A DNA stretch of 64,000 nucleotides, from NCBI RefSeq assembly GCF_011043525.1, contig NZ_JAAKGO010000003.1:310001-374000 (forward strand), read 5' to 3'. The DNA is from Sphingobacterium sp. SGG-5 (GTDB lineage Bacteria; Bacteroidota; Bacteroidia; Sphingobacteriales; Sphingobacteriaceae). The position numbers were made by a program, and so were the translations under genes. Below the pieces are notes generated by a model that was not told the DNA's origin, ran no database searches, and saw only the letters and a list, made by a program, of their open reading frames with translations. Below are positions 34,478 through 44,270 of this stretch, piece after piece; within the stretch, counting starts at the first letter, position 1; the number at the start of each line of letters is the position of its first letter.

Positions 34478-35980
34478 ATGAGAAGTTTACTAAAATATAC
34501 ATTGATGGCTACTGCGGTAGTCGTCGGGACACAAGCAGTGCAGGCCCAGTGGACGGGACCCAAAAAGAAACCGGAGACCCAGATCGAGTTGAAATACGGT
34601 CCCATCACACCTCCACATCGTACGGATGTGAATATGGAGGCCTTTCGGAATTATGGTTTAGGTCAATTTATCCATTGGGGTGTATACGCCATTCCTGGAA
34701 ATGAATGGAATGGTGTAAGCGCCCGGGGTGGTGCCGCAGCATCAGAGTGGATCCGTGCCTGGGGTGGACCAAACAGACCGGAGAATTGGGCCAACATATA
34801 CGACAATCTTTATAAGCAGTTTAACCCGAAAGATTTCGATGCGAAACGTTGGGCGAGACAGACAAAAGAAATGGGAGCGAAGTACATGATCTTTACGACA
34901 AAACATCACGATGGATTTGCCCTGTGGCCTACGAAGTATTCCGATTACAATATCACCAAATCGCCTTATAAAAAGGATATCGTCAAAGAAGTGGTCGACG
35001 CCTATACGGCTGAAGGAATTGACGTGTACCTGTATTTTTCGGTTTTGGAATGGAATAACCCGAACTATATGGGGAAAGCACCGAAGACAGCAGAAGAAAA
35101 GCAACGATTTGATAAATTTTTGCAATATACCCGTAATCAGTTGTTAGAGCTGCTTGAAAATTATCCAGCGATAAAAGGTTTTTGGTTTGATGGAACATGG
35201 GATGCTTCCTGGAAGGGCGCTTATGATTTTACGTATAAGTTAGAGAAAGAACTTCGCGAGAAACACCCGGGATTGGTAATAGGCTCACGATTCCGTAATG
35301 ATGAGCATGGTGCGCGGCATTTTGATTCGAACGGGCGTTTATTGGGTGATTATGAGCAAGGTTGGGAAAGAAAATTACCTCAACAGTTCGAATGGTTGGA
35401 CGGAAATGATTGGGATGCCGTGATGACCATACCGCCGAATGGTTGGGGCTATATGAAAGATTGGTCAGGGCTGTATACGAAAACCACAGATGATATTTTG
35501 GATATGCTGATGCATTCGGTATCGATGAACGGTAATCTGGTGCTGAACTTTGGGCCCGATGGCGATGGTAATATGCATCCGGGTGAAGACAAGCTTGCCG
35601 AGGAGATCGGCGCATGGATGAAAGTAAACAGCGAAGCTGTATATGGGGTTAGGCATGCTGACTTACCGGTGTCCAAATTAGGTTATTATACCAAAAAAGA
35701 TAGTATTTTGTATTTAACGGTCTTTAATCGGCCGGTGAACAATATTGCACGTATTGCGATTGCCAAGAAAGCTAAGACGGTTCCCGTGTCAGCAACAATT
35801 TTGGGTACAACAACGAAGCTGGAAGTGAAGCACTCCGATATTGGTCTGGACTTGGATAAGAATACGTATTATGATGTGATACTCCCGGATGATTATAAAA
35901 GTACACGTGCTTTTGTCATTAAAATACAGCTGAATGCACCGCAATCCAAGTCAGAAAAACTGATGGATGCAAAAATGTAG
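34478..35980 (+). CDS. GH29 alpha-L-fucosidase (first copy)
   Basis: 500 residues with a signal peptide (MRSLLKYTLMATAVVVGTQA). The GH29 barrel shows FIHWGVYAIPGNEWN, YMIFTTKHHDGFALWPTKYSDYN, and the likely nucleophile Asp in GFWFDGTWDASWKG. A C-terminal beta domain follows. It cleaves alpha-linked fucose from glycans in the periplasm. The protein ends in a Lys-rich tail. It differs clearly from the second GH29 at 37309, so the two may act on different linkages. Confidence 0.92.
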   Translation: MRSLLKYTLMATAVVVGTQAVQAQWTGPKKKPETQIELKYGPITPPHRTDVNMEAFRNYGLGQFIHWGVYAIPGNEWNGVSARGGAAASEWIRAWGGPNRPENWANIYDNLYKQFNPKDFDAKRWARQTKEMGAKYMIFTTKHHDGFALWPTKYSDYNITKSPYKKDIVKEVVDAYTAEGIDVYLYFSVLEWNNPNYMGKAPKTAEEKQRFDKFLQYTRNQLLELLENYPAIKGFWFDGTWDASWKGAYDFTYKLEKELREKHPGLVIGSRFRNDEHGARHFDSNGRLLGDYEQGWERKLPQQFEWLDGNDWDAVMTIPPNGWGYMKDWSGLYTKTTDDILDMLMHSVSMNGNLVLNFGPDGDGNMHPGEDKLAEEIGAWMKVNSEAVYGVRHADLPVSKLGYYTKKDSILYLTVFNRPVNNIARIAIAKKAKTVPVSATILGTTTKLEVKHSDIGLDLDKNTYYDVILPDDYKSTRAFVIKIQLNAPQSKSEKLMDAKM

Positions 35981-35995
35981 TTAATAAGCTAAATC

Positions 35996-37306
35996 ATGAA
36001 AAGGATTGTTTTTGTTTTTTTTCTCCAACTTTTGGTAATAGGATTATATGCGCAAGAACGGCCTAATATTATCATCATATATGCCGATGATATGGGCTAT
36101 GGCGACCTGGGTATCAATGGTCATCCCAATATCCGGACACCTCATTTGGATAGGATGACAATGGAAGGTGTGCGGTTTACGAATTATTATTCAGCATCCC
36201 CCGCATGCACGGCAAGCCGATATGCCCTTTTAACGGGTAAATATCCGTCGCGAGCGGGTTTTCGATGGGTACTAAGTCCCAAGGCTACTCGAGGTATACA
36301 TGCTAAAGAACATCTGTTGCCCGAATACCTGAAAGAGGCCGGTTATCGAACAGCGATATTCGGAAAGTGGCATTTGGGATCGACAAAACAATCTTATTTT
36401 CCAACGGCAAATGGGTTTGACGAATACGTCGGTCTACCTTATAGTAACGATATGATACCGCCGAAATACCCTGATATTGCTTTATTACACGGTGTAGATA
36501 CGTTGGAGACGAATCCGGATCAATCAAAATTAACGAAGCTTTATACCGATAAAGCAATAGCCTATATCAAATCGAACAAAAAACAGCCTTTTTTTGTGTA
36601 TATACCCTATGCTATGCCGCACACACCCTTATTTCCGGGTGCTGCATTTGCCGGTAAATCCAAAAGAGGAACATATGGTGATGTCGTGGAAGAACTGGAC
36701 CACTATGTAGGGCAATTGATGTCGTTTTTGAAGAAGGAAAAACTGGACAAGAAAACCTATGTTATTTTTACCTCCGATAATGGTCCATGGCTTACCCAAA
36801 ATGTCCGGGGCGGATCTGCGGGCCTGTTCCGCGATGGTAAAGGTAGCACCTGGGAAGGTGGTATGCGTGAACCGTTTATCGTATGGGGGCATCGTTCTTT
36901 GCCGAAAGGATCCGTTGTCCATGAGGTTTTTACCGCATTAGATATCTTACCCACGATGTTAGAAAAAGCAGGAATAGATACATTTGTAAATCCAATTGAT
37001 GGTCAGAATTTGGGGAACCTGCTTACAAACAGTGGGAAAGGGAGGGATGTGTTCTTCTATTTCGGCCTTAACCACGAGCTGTTTGCTGTTCGAAAGGGAA
37101 AATGGAAATTGCATGTAAAAACCTATAGCCAGCTGGGAAAAGATTATTTTCAAGGTACTTTGCCTCTTTTGTTTAATCTGGATGAAGACCCTTCTGAGAA
37201 GTATAATGTTGCTTCTGAACACACAACTATTGTAGAAGAACTAACGCAATTGATTCAGGAGAAGAAAGACGAAATAAAATCCACCGGCACGTTTTGGGAT
37301 CAGTAA
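35996..37306 (+). CDS. Type I sulfatase (arylsulfatase family)
   Basis: 436 residues; signal peptide to about residue 20. The metal-binding start RPNIIIIYADDMGYGDLG and the sulfatase signature CTASRYALLTGKYPSR are present; Cys71 would be converted to formylglycine. The signature has Ala where many S1 enzymes have Pro, an allowed variant (C-x-A/P-S-R). It would desulfate sugars of the glycan handled by its neighbours. No maturase gene is in the window. Confidence 0.9.
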   Translation: MKRIVFVFFLQLLVIGLYAQERPNIIIIYADDMGYGDLGINGHPNIRTPHLDRMTMEGVRFTNYYSASPACTASRYALLTGKYPSRAGFRWVLSPKATRGIHAKEHLLPEYLKEAGYRTAIFGKWHLGSTKQSYFPTANGFDEYVGLPYSNDMIPPKYPDIALLHGVDTLETNPDQSKLTKLYTDKAIAYIKSNKKQPFFVYIPYAMPHTPLFPGAAFAGKSKRGTYGDVVEELDHYVGQLMSFLKKEKLDKKTYVIFTSDNGPWLTQNVRGGSAGLFRDGKGSTWEGGMREPFIVWGHRSLPKGSVVHEVFTALDILPTMLEKAGIDTFVNPIDGQNLGNLLTNSGKGRDVFFYFGLNHELFAVRKGKWKLHVKTYSQLGKDYFQGTLPLLFNLDEDPSEKYNVASEHTTIVEELTQLIQEKKDEIKSTGTFWDQ

Positions 37307-37308
37307 CT

Positions 37309-38733
37309 ATGTATATTAAAATTATTACTTTTTTTTGTTTATTCGCCTTTTTCTATTCATTCCCACAGGTACATGGTCAGGGAAAAGACAAGATGGAATG
37401 GTGGCATGATGCTAAATTTGGCATGTTTATCCATTTTGGTGTATACGCACAGTATGGTGGTGTCTATCAAGGCCATAGACAGGCAAATAAAAATGCTGAG
37501 TGGATATTGAACCGATGTAAAATTCCTATTCAAGAATATAAAGCCACGGCAGGCCAATTCAATCCTTCACATTTTGATGCCGATGCTTGGGTACGTATGG
37601 CAAAGGATGCGGGGATGAAATATCTCATTATCACGGCGAAACATCATGATGGCTTCGCACTATTCGACAGCCAATACAGTGATTGGGATATTATGGATGC
37701 TACACCTTATAAAAAGGATATTATTGCGGCTTTATCCCAAGCTTGTAAAGAACAGGGTTTGCGGTTTGGTGTTTATTATTCGCAGTCACAGGATTGGGTA
37801 AACCCAGGTGGGTTGGTTGCCCGCAAGCTGATGAAGGAAGGCTGGCCCAATCCTGATTCGACGGCTATCGACGCCTTCACCAGAGCGCATCAGGGGAAAT
37901 GGGATTCTCTACAGCTCCAGAGTGATTTTGCTACGTATGCAAGGGAGATTGCAGCGCCTCAGGTCAAGGAATTGATCACAAAATACGATAATATTGATGT
38001 ATTGTGGTGGGACACACACATGGGAATAAAAAGGGAACAAGCTGATCTCTTTCATCATATCATTGCGTCAAAGCCCCATATTATTACGAACGATCGGCTG
38101 AGCTCTTATCATAAGGGAGATACAAAGACACCTGAGCAACATATACCGGATCGTAAGCAATTGGATGGGACAAATTGGGAAGTGTGCATGACGATGAATG
38201 GCTCATGGGGTTATCATGCGCAAGATAACGATTGGAAAAGTTCAGCACAGATGCTGTATAATTTGGTCGATATTGTTTCAAAAGGAGGAAACTATCTCTT
38301 AAATGTTGGTCCTGATCCTACCGGGGTATTTCCATCGGAAAGCGTGACCCGTCTCCGTGAAATCGGCCAATGGATGGAGCAAAATGGCGAGGCAATCTAC
38401 GGAGCTGAAGCTAACCCATTGGGCGAATTACCGTGGGAAGGGCGGATAACGTCGAAAGTCGAAAATGGTAAAACTATCCTTTACGTTCATATCCTAAAAC
38501 CACAAGTTAACGACGTATATGACATTCCGGACGTACCATTTAAAGTGAGAAATGCCCGACTTTTAGGTAGAAATAAAAAAGTAAAAGTATCTCAGACGAA
38601 TGATAATATCGTACTCCGTGTGGCTAAAATCGACTTAATACAACCGATCACAGTGGTAAAACTTGAATTAGAAGGCTATATAACACCGATATCTTACAAA
38701 GGGAAAGGGATGAATTCAGGTGCTTTGGATTAA
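37309..38733 (+). CDS. GH29 alpha-L-fucosidase (second copy)
   Basis: 474 residues from the ATG at 37309, 2 nt after the sulfatase stop; the TTG at 37294 would overlap the sulfatase. It has a signal peptide (MYIKIITFFCLFAFFYSFP). GH29 markers: FIHFGVYAQYGGVYQG, YLIITAKHHDGFALFDSQYS, and the likely nucleophile Asp in VLWWDTHMG. The last gene of the run; it probably completes fucose removal from sulfated glycans. Confidence 0.9.
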   Translation: MYIKIITFFCLFAFFYSFPQVHGQGKDKMEWWHDAKFGMFIHFGVYAQYGGVYQGHRQANKNAEWILNRCKIPIQEYKATAGQFNPSHFDADAWVRMAKDAGMKYLIITAKHHDGFALFDSQYSDWDIMDATPYKKDIIAALSQACKEQGLRFGVYYSQSQDWVNPGGLVARKLMKEGWPNPDSTAIDAFTRAHQGKWDSLQLQSDFATYAREIAAPQVKELITKYDNIDVLWWDTHMGIKREQADLFHHIIASKPHIITNDRLSSYHKGDTKTPEQHIPDRKQLDGTNWEVCMTMNGSWGYHAQDNDWKSSAQMLYNLVDIVSKGGNYLLNVGPDPTGVFPSESVTRLREIGQWMEQNGEAIYGAEANPLGELPWEGRITSKVENGKTILYVHILKPQVNDVYDIPDVPFKVRNARLLGRNKKVKVSQTNDNIVLRVAKIDLIQPITVVKLELEGYITPISYKGKGMNSGALD

Positions 38734-38788
38734 GGTGTTTTTTTATTTTTATCCCAACAATTAGTATATTCGTCGGATAAGAATAGTT

Positions 38789-40093
38789 ATGCAGGAAATA
38801 CCAAAGAATGATAAAAAGCTGATTCGTTCATGGGCCATGTTTGATTGGGCGAATTCAGTATACAATCTCGTCATCACTTCCACTATTTTCCCCGCTTATT
38901 ATCTGATTGTTACCTTTACCGAGGAGAAAGGGGATGTTGTCAGTTTTTTTGGACTGGACATTATCAACACCGTATTATCGAACTATGCTTTAGGATTTGC
39001 TTACCTTATCATGGCTGTGTGTCTTCCGTTCCTTTCTGCCTATGCGGATGCAAATGGTAAAAAGTTGTCCCTGATGAAGTTGTTTACTTATCTCGGCGCT
39101 TTTTCCTGTATGGGTCTGTTCTTTTTTAAATTGGATACGTTGGAGATAAGCATCTTGTTTTTTGCTTTAGCGGCCATGGGCTATATCGGTGGTGTGGCTA
39201 TGAACAACTCGTATCTTCCCAGCATCGCTACGCCTGACCAACAAGATGAGGTCAGTGCGAAAGGCTTTGCCTACGGCTATGTAGGCTGCGTTCTCCTGCA
39301 ATTGATCTGCTTTCTCGTAATTTTTAAAAAAGAATGGTTCGGCATCGAAGATGCATCACTCCCTGCTCGCATCTCGTTTCTTTTAGTTGGATTATGGTGG
39401 TTAGGCTTTTCGCAGATACCATTCCGGGCGTTGCCGGAAAACGACCCTTCCATTGGACAGGGGTTAACCTTGATGGGGCGTGTAAAAAAGGAATTCAATC
39501 ATGTTCGCAACCGGATTAAGCATATTGAAAGTATCCAGAAGTTTCTTCCCGCTTTCTTTTTCAGTGCCGTAGGTGTACAGACCATCATGATTGTCGCATC
39601 GGCATTCGGCGAGAAAATTCTTCACTTGGGCACGACCAAATTGATAGCGACGATTATCTGTATTCAATTGGTGGCTATTGGAGGGGCCTATTTGATGTCT
39701 ATTTTAACCCGTCAGTTGGGGAATATCGTCGTCTTGATGGCTGTAATTTTTCTATGGATATGTATCTGTATTTCGGCCTATTTCTTAAGTAATGAGATTC
39801 AGTTTTATATTCTGGCAGTGATGGTTGGTCTACTTATGGGAGGGATACAGTCGCTGTCACGCTCCACCTATTCCAAGCTGTTGCCTGAGGACCTCGAAGA
39901 TACTACTTCATTTTTTAGTTTTTATGACGTGACGGAAAAGCTGGCTATTGTCCTGGGGCTGTTTAGCTTTGGTTTTATTGAACAGATTACACATAATATC
40001 AGGTTTTCAGCACTATCTTTATCTATTTTTTTTATATTGAGCCTGCTTTTGATGTTGCGTATGTTAAAATTCAATAGACATCTGAAATCGTGA
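38789..40093 (+). CDS. UMF1-family MFS transporter
   Basis: 434 residues with about 12 membrane helices. The start SWAMFDWANSVYNLVITSTIFPAYY is the hallmark of the UMF1 (Atg22-like) group of major facilitators. Its substrate is unknown, but family members are often linked to metabolite or amino-acid export. It begins 55 bp after the second fucosidase; the overlap of its end with the CCG gene's GTG codon suggests coupling downstream. Confidence 0.87.
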   Translation: MQEIPKNDKKLIRSWAMFDWANSVYNLVITSTIFPAYYLIVTFTEEKGDVVSFFGLDIINTVLSNYALGFAYLIMAVCLPFLSAYADANGKKLSLMKLFTYLGAFSCMGLFFFKLDTLEISILFFALAAMGYIGGVAMNNSYLPSIATPDQQDEVSAKGFAYGYVGCVLLQLICFLVIFKKEWFGIEDASLPARISFLLVGLWWLGFSQIPFRALPENDPSIGQGLTLMGRVKKEFNHVRNRIKHIESIQKFLPAFFFSAVGVQTIMIVASAFGEKILHLGTTKLIATIICIQLVAIGGAYLMSILTRQLGNIVVLMAVIFLWICICISAYFLSNEIQFYILAVMVGLLMGGIQSLSRSTYSKLLPEDLEDTTSFFSFYDVTEKLAIVLGLFSFGFIEQITHNIRFSALSLSIFFILSLLLMLRMLKFNRHLKS

Positions 40094-40101
40094 GGTTGGA
40101 A

Positions 40102-40836
40102 ATGAGTAAAGAAGTAGAGCTATTCGTCCCTTGTGCTGTGGATCAGCTTTGTCCCGAGACCGCCTTTAATACCATTAAATTATTGGAGAAAGCGGGCTGC
40201 AAAGTCATCTATAATCCGAAGCAAACCTGCTGTGGCCTTCCAGCTTATCATGCGGGGTTTTGGGACGAAGCAAAAAAAATAGGACTTCACTTCTTGAAAT
40301 GTTTTGGTGAGGATAATTACATTGTCTCCCCCTCCGCGGCGTGCACGGGGATGATCCGAAATGGGTATAACGATTTGTTTACCAATTCTATTGAACATAA
40401 TAGGTGCCGGAATATACAGCGCCATATATTCGAGTTGTCAGATTTCCTGGTGAATGTGCTGAAAAAAGAATATTTCGGAGCTGAATTAGTCGGAACAGCC
40501 GTCTATCATGACGCCTGCTCCGCGTCGCATGACTGTCATCTCAAAGAAGAACCGAGAAAATTGCTATCGCATGTCGGCGGTTTAGAAATCGTAGAAACAG
40601 CGGATCAGGAAACATGCTGTGGATTTGGTTATTCATTTTCTGTCCAGTTTGAGGGGCTCTCTGTAGCGATGGCGGCAGAAAAAGTTAAACAAGCACAAGC
40701 TGTACACGCAGACTACATCATTTCTACGGATACGACCTGCTTACTTCAATTACAGGCTTATATTAATAAACATCATATCCCTATTAAGACCATGCATCTT
40801 GCCGATGTACTGACAACTGGATGGGCTAATATTTAA
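40102..40836 (+). CDS. CCG-domain Fe-S oxidoreductase (LldE/GlpC-like)
   Basis: 244 residues from the ATG at 40102; a GTG at 40090 is an alternative overlapping the UMF1 stop. Two CCG cysteine motifs are visible, KQTCCGLPAYHAG and ETCCGFGYSFS, with YHDACSASHDCH between them. This is the architecture of LldE, part of the L-lactate oxidase LldEFG, but lldF and lldG are not adjacent. It may work with the TIM-barrel isomerase gene that follows, which would be inference. Confidence 0.85.
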   Translation: MSKEVELFVPCAVDQLCPETAFNTIKLLEKAGCKVIYNPKQTCCGLPAYHAGFWDEAKKIGLHFLKCFGEDNYIVSPSAACTGMIRNGYNDLFTNSIEHNRCRNIQRHIFELSDFLVNVLKKEYFGAELVGTAVYHDACSASHDCHLKEEPRKLLSHVGGLEIVETADQETCCGFGYSFSVQFEGLSVAMAAEKVKQAQAVHADYIISTDTTCLLQLQAYINKHHIPIKTMHLADVLTTGWANI

Positions 40837-40851
40837 ACTAAACAAAAGAAC

Positions 40852-41730
40852 ATGAACACAAGAAGAGAATTTATCAAAACGTTGGGTCTGGTGACCGGAG
40901 GAGTTGTTTTAGCACCAAGCTTAGAAGCTTTTGCGGCGAAGAAGCCTTGGTTTGAAATCTCCTTAGCAGAATGGTCGTTGCACAGGACATTACGAAAAGG
41001 TGAGTTGGATAACCTGGATTTCCCGGCATTTGCGAAGAAAGAATTTGGTATCCATGCGGTGGAATACGTGAATCAGTTTTTTAAGGATAAAGCTCAGGAC
41101 TTCACTTATTTGAAGGAATTGAAAAAACGTGCAAAAGACCAGGGGGTGAAGAATGTGTTGATTATGGTAGATGGAGAAGGACAGCTTGGGGATGCGAATA
41201 CAGCGAATAGAACAAAAGCGGTAGAAAATCATTACAAATGGGTTGATGCAGCAAAATATTTAGGATGTCATGCTATCCGGGTCAATGCTGCAGGAAAAGG
41301 CGAGGCCGAAGAGGTGAAAAAGCGTGTCATAGACAGTATGGTTACATTAGCAGATTATGCGAAAAAAGCGAAGATCAATGTAATCATCGAAAATCATGGC
41401 GGCATGTCTTCCCACGGGGATTGGTTGGCAGATATATTAAAACAAGTGAACCGCAAGAATGCCGGAAGTTTGCCTGATTTTGGTAACTTCTACGAGTATG
41501 ATCGCTACCAGGGTGTGACAGACTTGATGCCTTTCGCAAAAGGGGTAAGTGCAAAAACACATGATTTTGAGGCAAATGGTTTAGAGAAGAATATTGATTA
41601 TGCGAAGATGCTGGATATTGTGAAATCTGCGGGGTATAAAGGCTATATCGGTATCGAGTATGAAGGGAAGAACCTAAGTGAGGTGGAAGGAATAAAAGCA
41701 ACCAAGGCGTTATTAGAAAGATATAGATAG
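40852..41730 (+). CDS. Secreted sugar phosphate isomerase/epimerase-like TIM barrel (Tat signal)
   Basis: 292 residues. The N-terminus has a twin-arginine signal: TRREFIKTLGLVTGGVVLA. The remainder is a xylose-isomerase-like TIM barrel: ISLAEWSLHRTL near the start, VIIENHGGMSSHGDWLADIL for the metal site, and GYIGIEYEG at the end. Such Bacteroidota proteins probably isomerise or epimerise sugars in the periplasm; the substrate is unknown. A hypothetical secreted protein follows 9 nt later. Confidence 0.86.
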   Translation: MNTRREFIKTLGLVTGGVVLAPSLEAFAAKKPWFEISLAEWSLHRTLRKGELDNLDFPAFAKKEFGIHAVEYVNQFFKDKAQDFTYLKELKKRAKDQGVKNVLIMVDGEGQLGDANTANRTKAVENHYKWVDAAKYLGCHAIRVNAAGKGEAEEVKKRVIDSMVTLADYAKKAKINVIIENHGGMSSHGDWLADILKQVNRKNAGSLPDFGNFYEYDRYQGVTDLMPFAKGVSAKTHDFEANGLEKNIDYAKMLDIVKSAGYKGYIGIEYEGKNLSEVEGIKATKALLERYR

Positions 41731-41739
41731 TTTGTATTG

Positions 41740-42624
41740 ATGAGTCCCCGTGTCCTGTCGTTTATGCTTTTTGCTGTCGGTGTTTACCCGGTGAAGGCCC
41801 AGAATATTCAAAAGATGGATATATGGCAGGATAGCCTTTTTCGCGTGGGACAACAAATGTTTCAGCGTACGGCCGAAGCCGAGCGATTGGAGCGTAACTT
41901 TGTTTTTATCAAAACATTAGTGTCGGCATTGAAAGAACCGAATTCTTATCTTTACAACTTTGATAAGTTAGATATGATTTCCGTTCTTTCATCGCCTGAT
42001 CATGATTTCCGTATATTTTCCTGGAATATACCATTACAAGATGGGTCATACCTGTATTATGGCACCATTCAATATCAGGTGTCTGGCGGCCAGCTTAAAC
42101 TTACACCGCTCTTGGACCGGACGTTTGTCTTTGAAAAACCTACCGAGGAAATTACTTCATCAGAGCAATGGTATGGGGCACAGTATTACGAGATTATCCC
42201 TCTTTCAAAACGCCAATATGTATTACTCGGGTGGAAGGGGCATCAGGCGGAATATTCAAAAAAGGTCATTGAAATTCTAAGTGTTTCACCGACTGGCGAT
42301 ATCACACTGGGGGCACCTGTTTTTACGGATAATCCAAAGATGACGAGAAAGATATTCTCGTATGCCCGTACGGCAACCATGTATCTGCGTTATAATGAAA
42401 ATTCAAGTCGTATTGAGTTTGATCATATCGTTGCTATTGCTCCGGAATATAAGGGAAAATTTCAATATTACGGACCTGATCTTACCCATGATGCATATCA
42501 AGTGAAGAGTGGGAAATTAGTTTTTAAAGAAAACATTACGTTACAGGCGGTAGAAGACGGAAAAGAAAACCTATATATCGATCCGTTGAAGCCTAAAAAT
42601 AGCCAGAAGAGTGGCATTCGTTAA
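41740..42624 (+). CDS. Hypothetical secreted protein
   Basis: 294 residues from the ATG at 41740 (an upstream TTG at 41737 is not needed). It has a signal peptide (MSPRVLSFMLFAVGVYPVKA) and no membrane helix after that. The segment HDFRIFSWNIPLQDGSYLYY and later GWKGHQAEYSKKVIEILS look like beta-rich structure. I recognise no named family, though proteins like this are common in Bacteroidota. It follows the TIM-barrel gene closely and precedes the POT peptide transporter. Confidence 0.75.
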   Translation: MSPRVLSFMLFAVGVYPVKAQNIQKMDIWQDSLFRVGQQMFQRTAEAERLERNFVFIKTLVSALKEPNSYLYNFDKLDMISVLSSPDHDFRIFSWNIPLQDGSYLYYGTIQYQVSGGQLKLTPLLDRTFVFEKPTEEITSSEQWYGAQYYEIIPLSKRQYVLLGWKGHQAEYSKKVIEILSVSPTGDITLGAPVFTDNPKMTRKIFSYARTATMYLRYNENSSRIEFDHIVAIAPEYKGKFQYYGPDLTHDAYQVKSGKLVFKENITLQAVEDGKENLYIDPLKPKNSQKSGIR

Positions 42625-42652
42625 TTGTATATTAAATAGTAAAACTTAAGTT

Positions 42653-44233
42653 ATGGTAGAAGAAAAGGATGTTGCATTAGTCCAGCATTTAGCTAAACAA
42701 GGGGTAGATGATAAAATGGTCATGGGCCATCCTGCTAGCCTCTTTGTACTGTTTTTCACAGAAATGTGGGAACGTTTCAGTTATTACGGTATGCGCGCAC
42801 TTTTAACGGTGTTTTTGATATCGGAACTGGCAAAAGGTGGATGGGGTTGGTCCAACGGCGATGCGATGCAGTTGTACGCCTGGTATACAGGATTGGTTTA
42901 TCTTACACCTTTACTGGGGGGGATCCTGGCCGACAAACTTACGGGATATCGACAGGCGATTATCCTGGGCGCTCTTGTCATGACGTTGGGGCATTTATCG
43001 ATGGCATTTGAAACCTTTCATGACAATTTCTTTTACCTCGGGTTAGTTTTGATGATTGCCGGGAATGGGTTGTTTAAGCCGAATATCTCATCGATGGTGG
43101 GCCAGCTGTACCCCGATACCAGCTCGAAAAAAGATGCCGGTTACACTATCTTTTACATGGGGATCAATGCCGGTGCTTTCTTAGGTATGTTGCTTTGCGG
43201 TTATATCGGCGAAAAAATAGGTTGGCACTACGGCTTTGGTTTAGCTGGTATTTTTATGTTTTTCGGTATGATGCAGTTTTATTTTGGTCAGCGCATTTTT
43301 GGTGTGATTGGTGAAAAGCCATCTGTTAAGCATACGCCTGAAGAACATATTGAGAAAGTAAATGACGAAGATACACCAGGTCATATTGTCCGGGACCGTT
43401 TGATTGTTGTCGCCGTATTGATGGTGGCAAGTTTGTTTTTCTTTTTTGCCTTTGAACAAGCTGGAGGATCAATGACAATCTTTGCCAAAAATTATACGCA
43501 ACGGGTATTGGAGGGTAATGCAGGCGATATTTTCAAATGGGTAGACGCTGCATTAACGATATTTCCGATTGCAATTGTTACCTGGGTGTTATATAGCTTA
43601 TCAAAAAAAATTGCAGCACGTTATCCATTGACCATCGTATTTACGGCTATTTCCTTTGCCATTATCTGGGCATTAGGTATTTGGAAAGTGTACAGAGAGT
43701 TTAATTTGGAACAAACTGAAGTAACCGTTTCCTGGTTTCAGATCTTGAATTCTTTCTTCATTATAACTTTGGCTTCCACCTTTTCTAAACTATGGGAAAA
43801 AGTATGGAATCCTTCCGGACCCATCAAATTTGCGATGGGCTTGCTGCTGGTGGGTGTCGGTTTCGTGGCTCTGGCTTATGGTGCAAATGAAATCCCTCAG
43901 GGAGCTGAAACGGCTTCTGTCAGCATGATCTGGCTAATTTTGGCTTACTTTTTTCATACAACAGGTGAGCTGTGCCTATCACCTGTGGGGTTATCATACG
44001 TTAGCAAGCTTTCTCCAAAGAAGTTAGCCGGGCTTTTGTTTGGCTTATGGTTTACTGCATCGGCTATCGCCAATTTTATAGCGGGTATGACTGGGTCTTA
44101 TATCGATCAAATATCTGAAACGTATTCGATGTCTGTTTTCTTCTACATTATCGCATCCATTCCCATTGCTGCTGCCGTGTTACTGGTTTTATTTAATCCG
44201 ATATTGAAGAAAATGATGCATGGAATAAACTAG
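42653..44233 (+). CDS. POT/PTR family peptide:H+ symporter
   Basis: 526 residues, about 14 membrane helices. The family signature FTEMWERFSYYGMRALL contains the E-x2-E-R-F-x-Y-Y motif of proton-coupled peptide transporters. The second family signature, FYMGINAGAFLGMLLCGYIG, also matches. It imports di- or tripeptides across the inner membrane. It lies just before a glycosyltransferase gene, without clear coupling. Confidence 0.93.
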   Translation: MVEEKDVALVQHLAKQGVDDKMVMGHPASLFVLFFTEMWERFSYYGMRALLTVFLISELAKGGWGWSNGDAMQLYAWYTGLVYLTPLLGGILADKLTGYRQAIILGALVMTLGHLSMAFETFHDNFFYLGLVLMIAGNGLFKPNISSMVGQLYPDTSSKKDAGYTIFYMGINAGAFLGMLLCGYIGEKIGWHYGFGLAGIFMFFGMMQFYFGQRIFGVIGEKPSVKHTPEEHIEKVNDEDTPGHIVRDRLIVVAVLMVASLFFFFAFEQAGGSMTIFAKNYTQRVLEGNAGDIFKWVDAALTIFPIAIVTWVLYSLSKKIAARYPLTIVFTAISFAIIWALGIWKVYREFNLEQTEVTVSWFQILNSFFIITLASTFSKLWEKVWNPSGPIKFAMGLLLVGVGFVALAYGANEIPQGAETASVSMIWLILAYFFHTTGELCLSPVGLSYVSKLSPKKLAGLLFGLWFTASAIANFIAGMTGSYIDQISETYSMSVFFYIIASIPIAAAVLLVLFNPILKKMMHGIN

Positions 44234-44270
44234 TTTGGGCCATTTTATCTAAGTTTGAAAACTAAACAAA

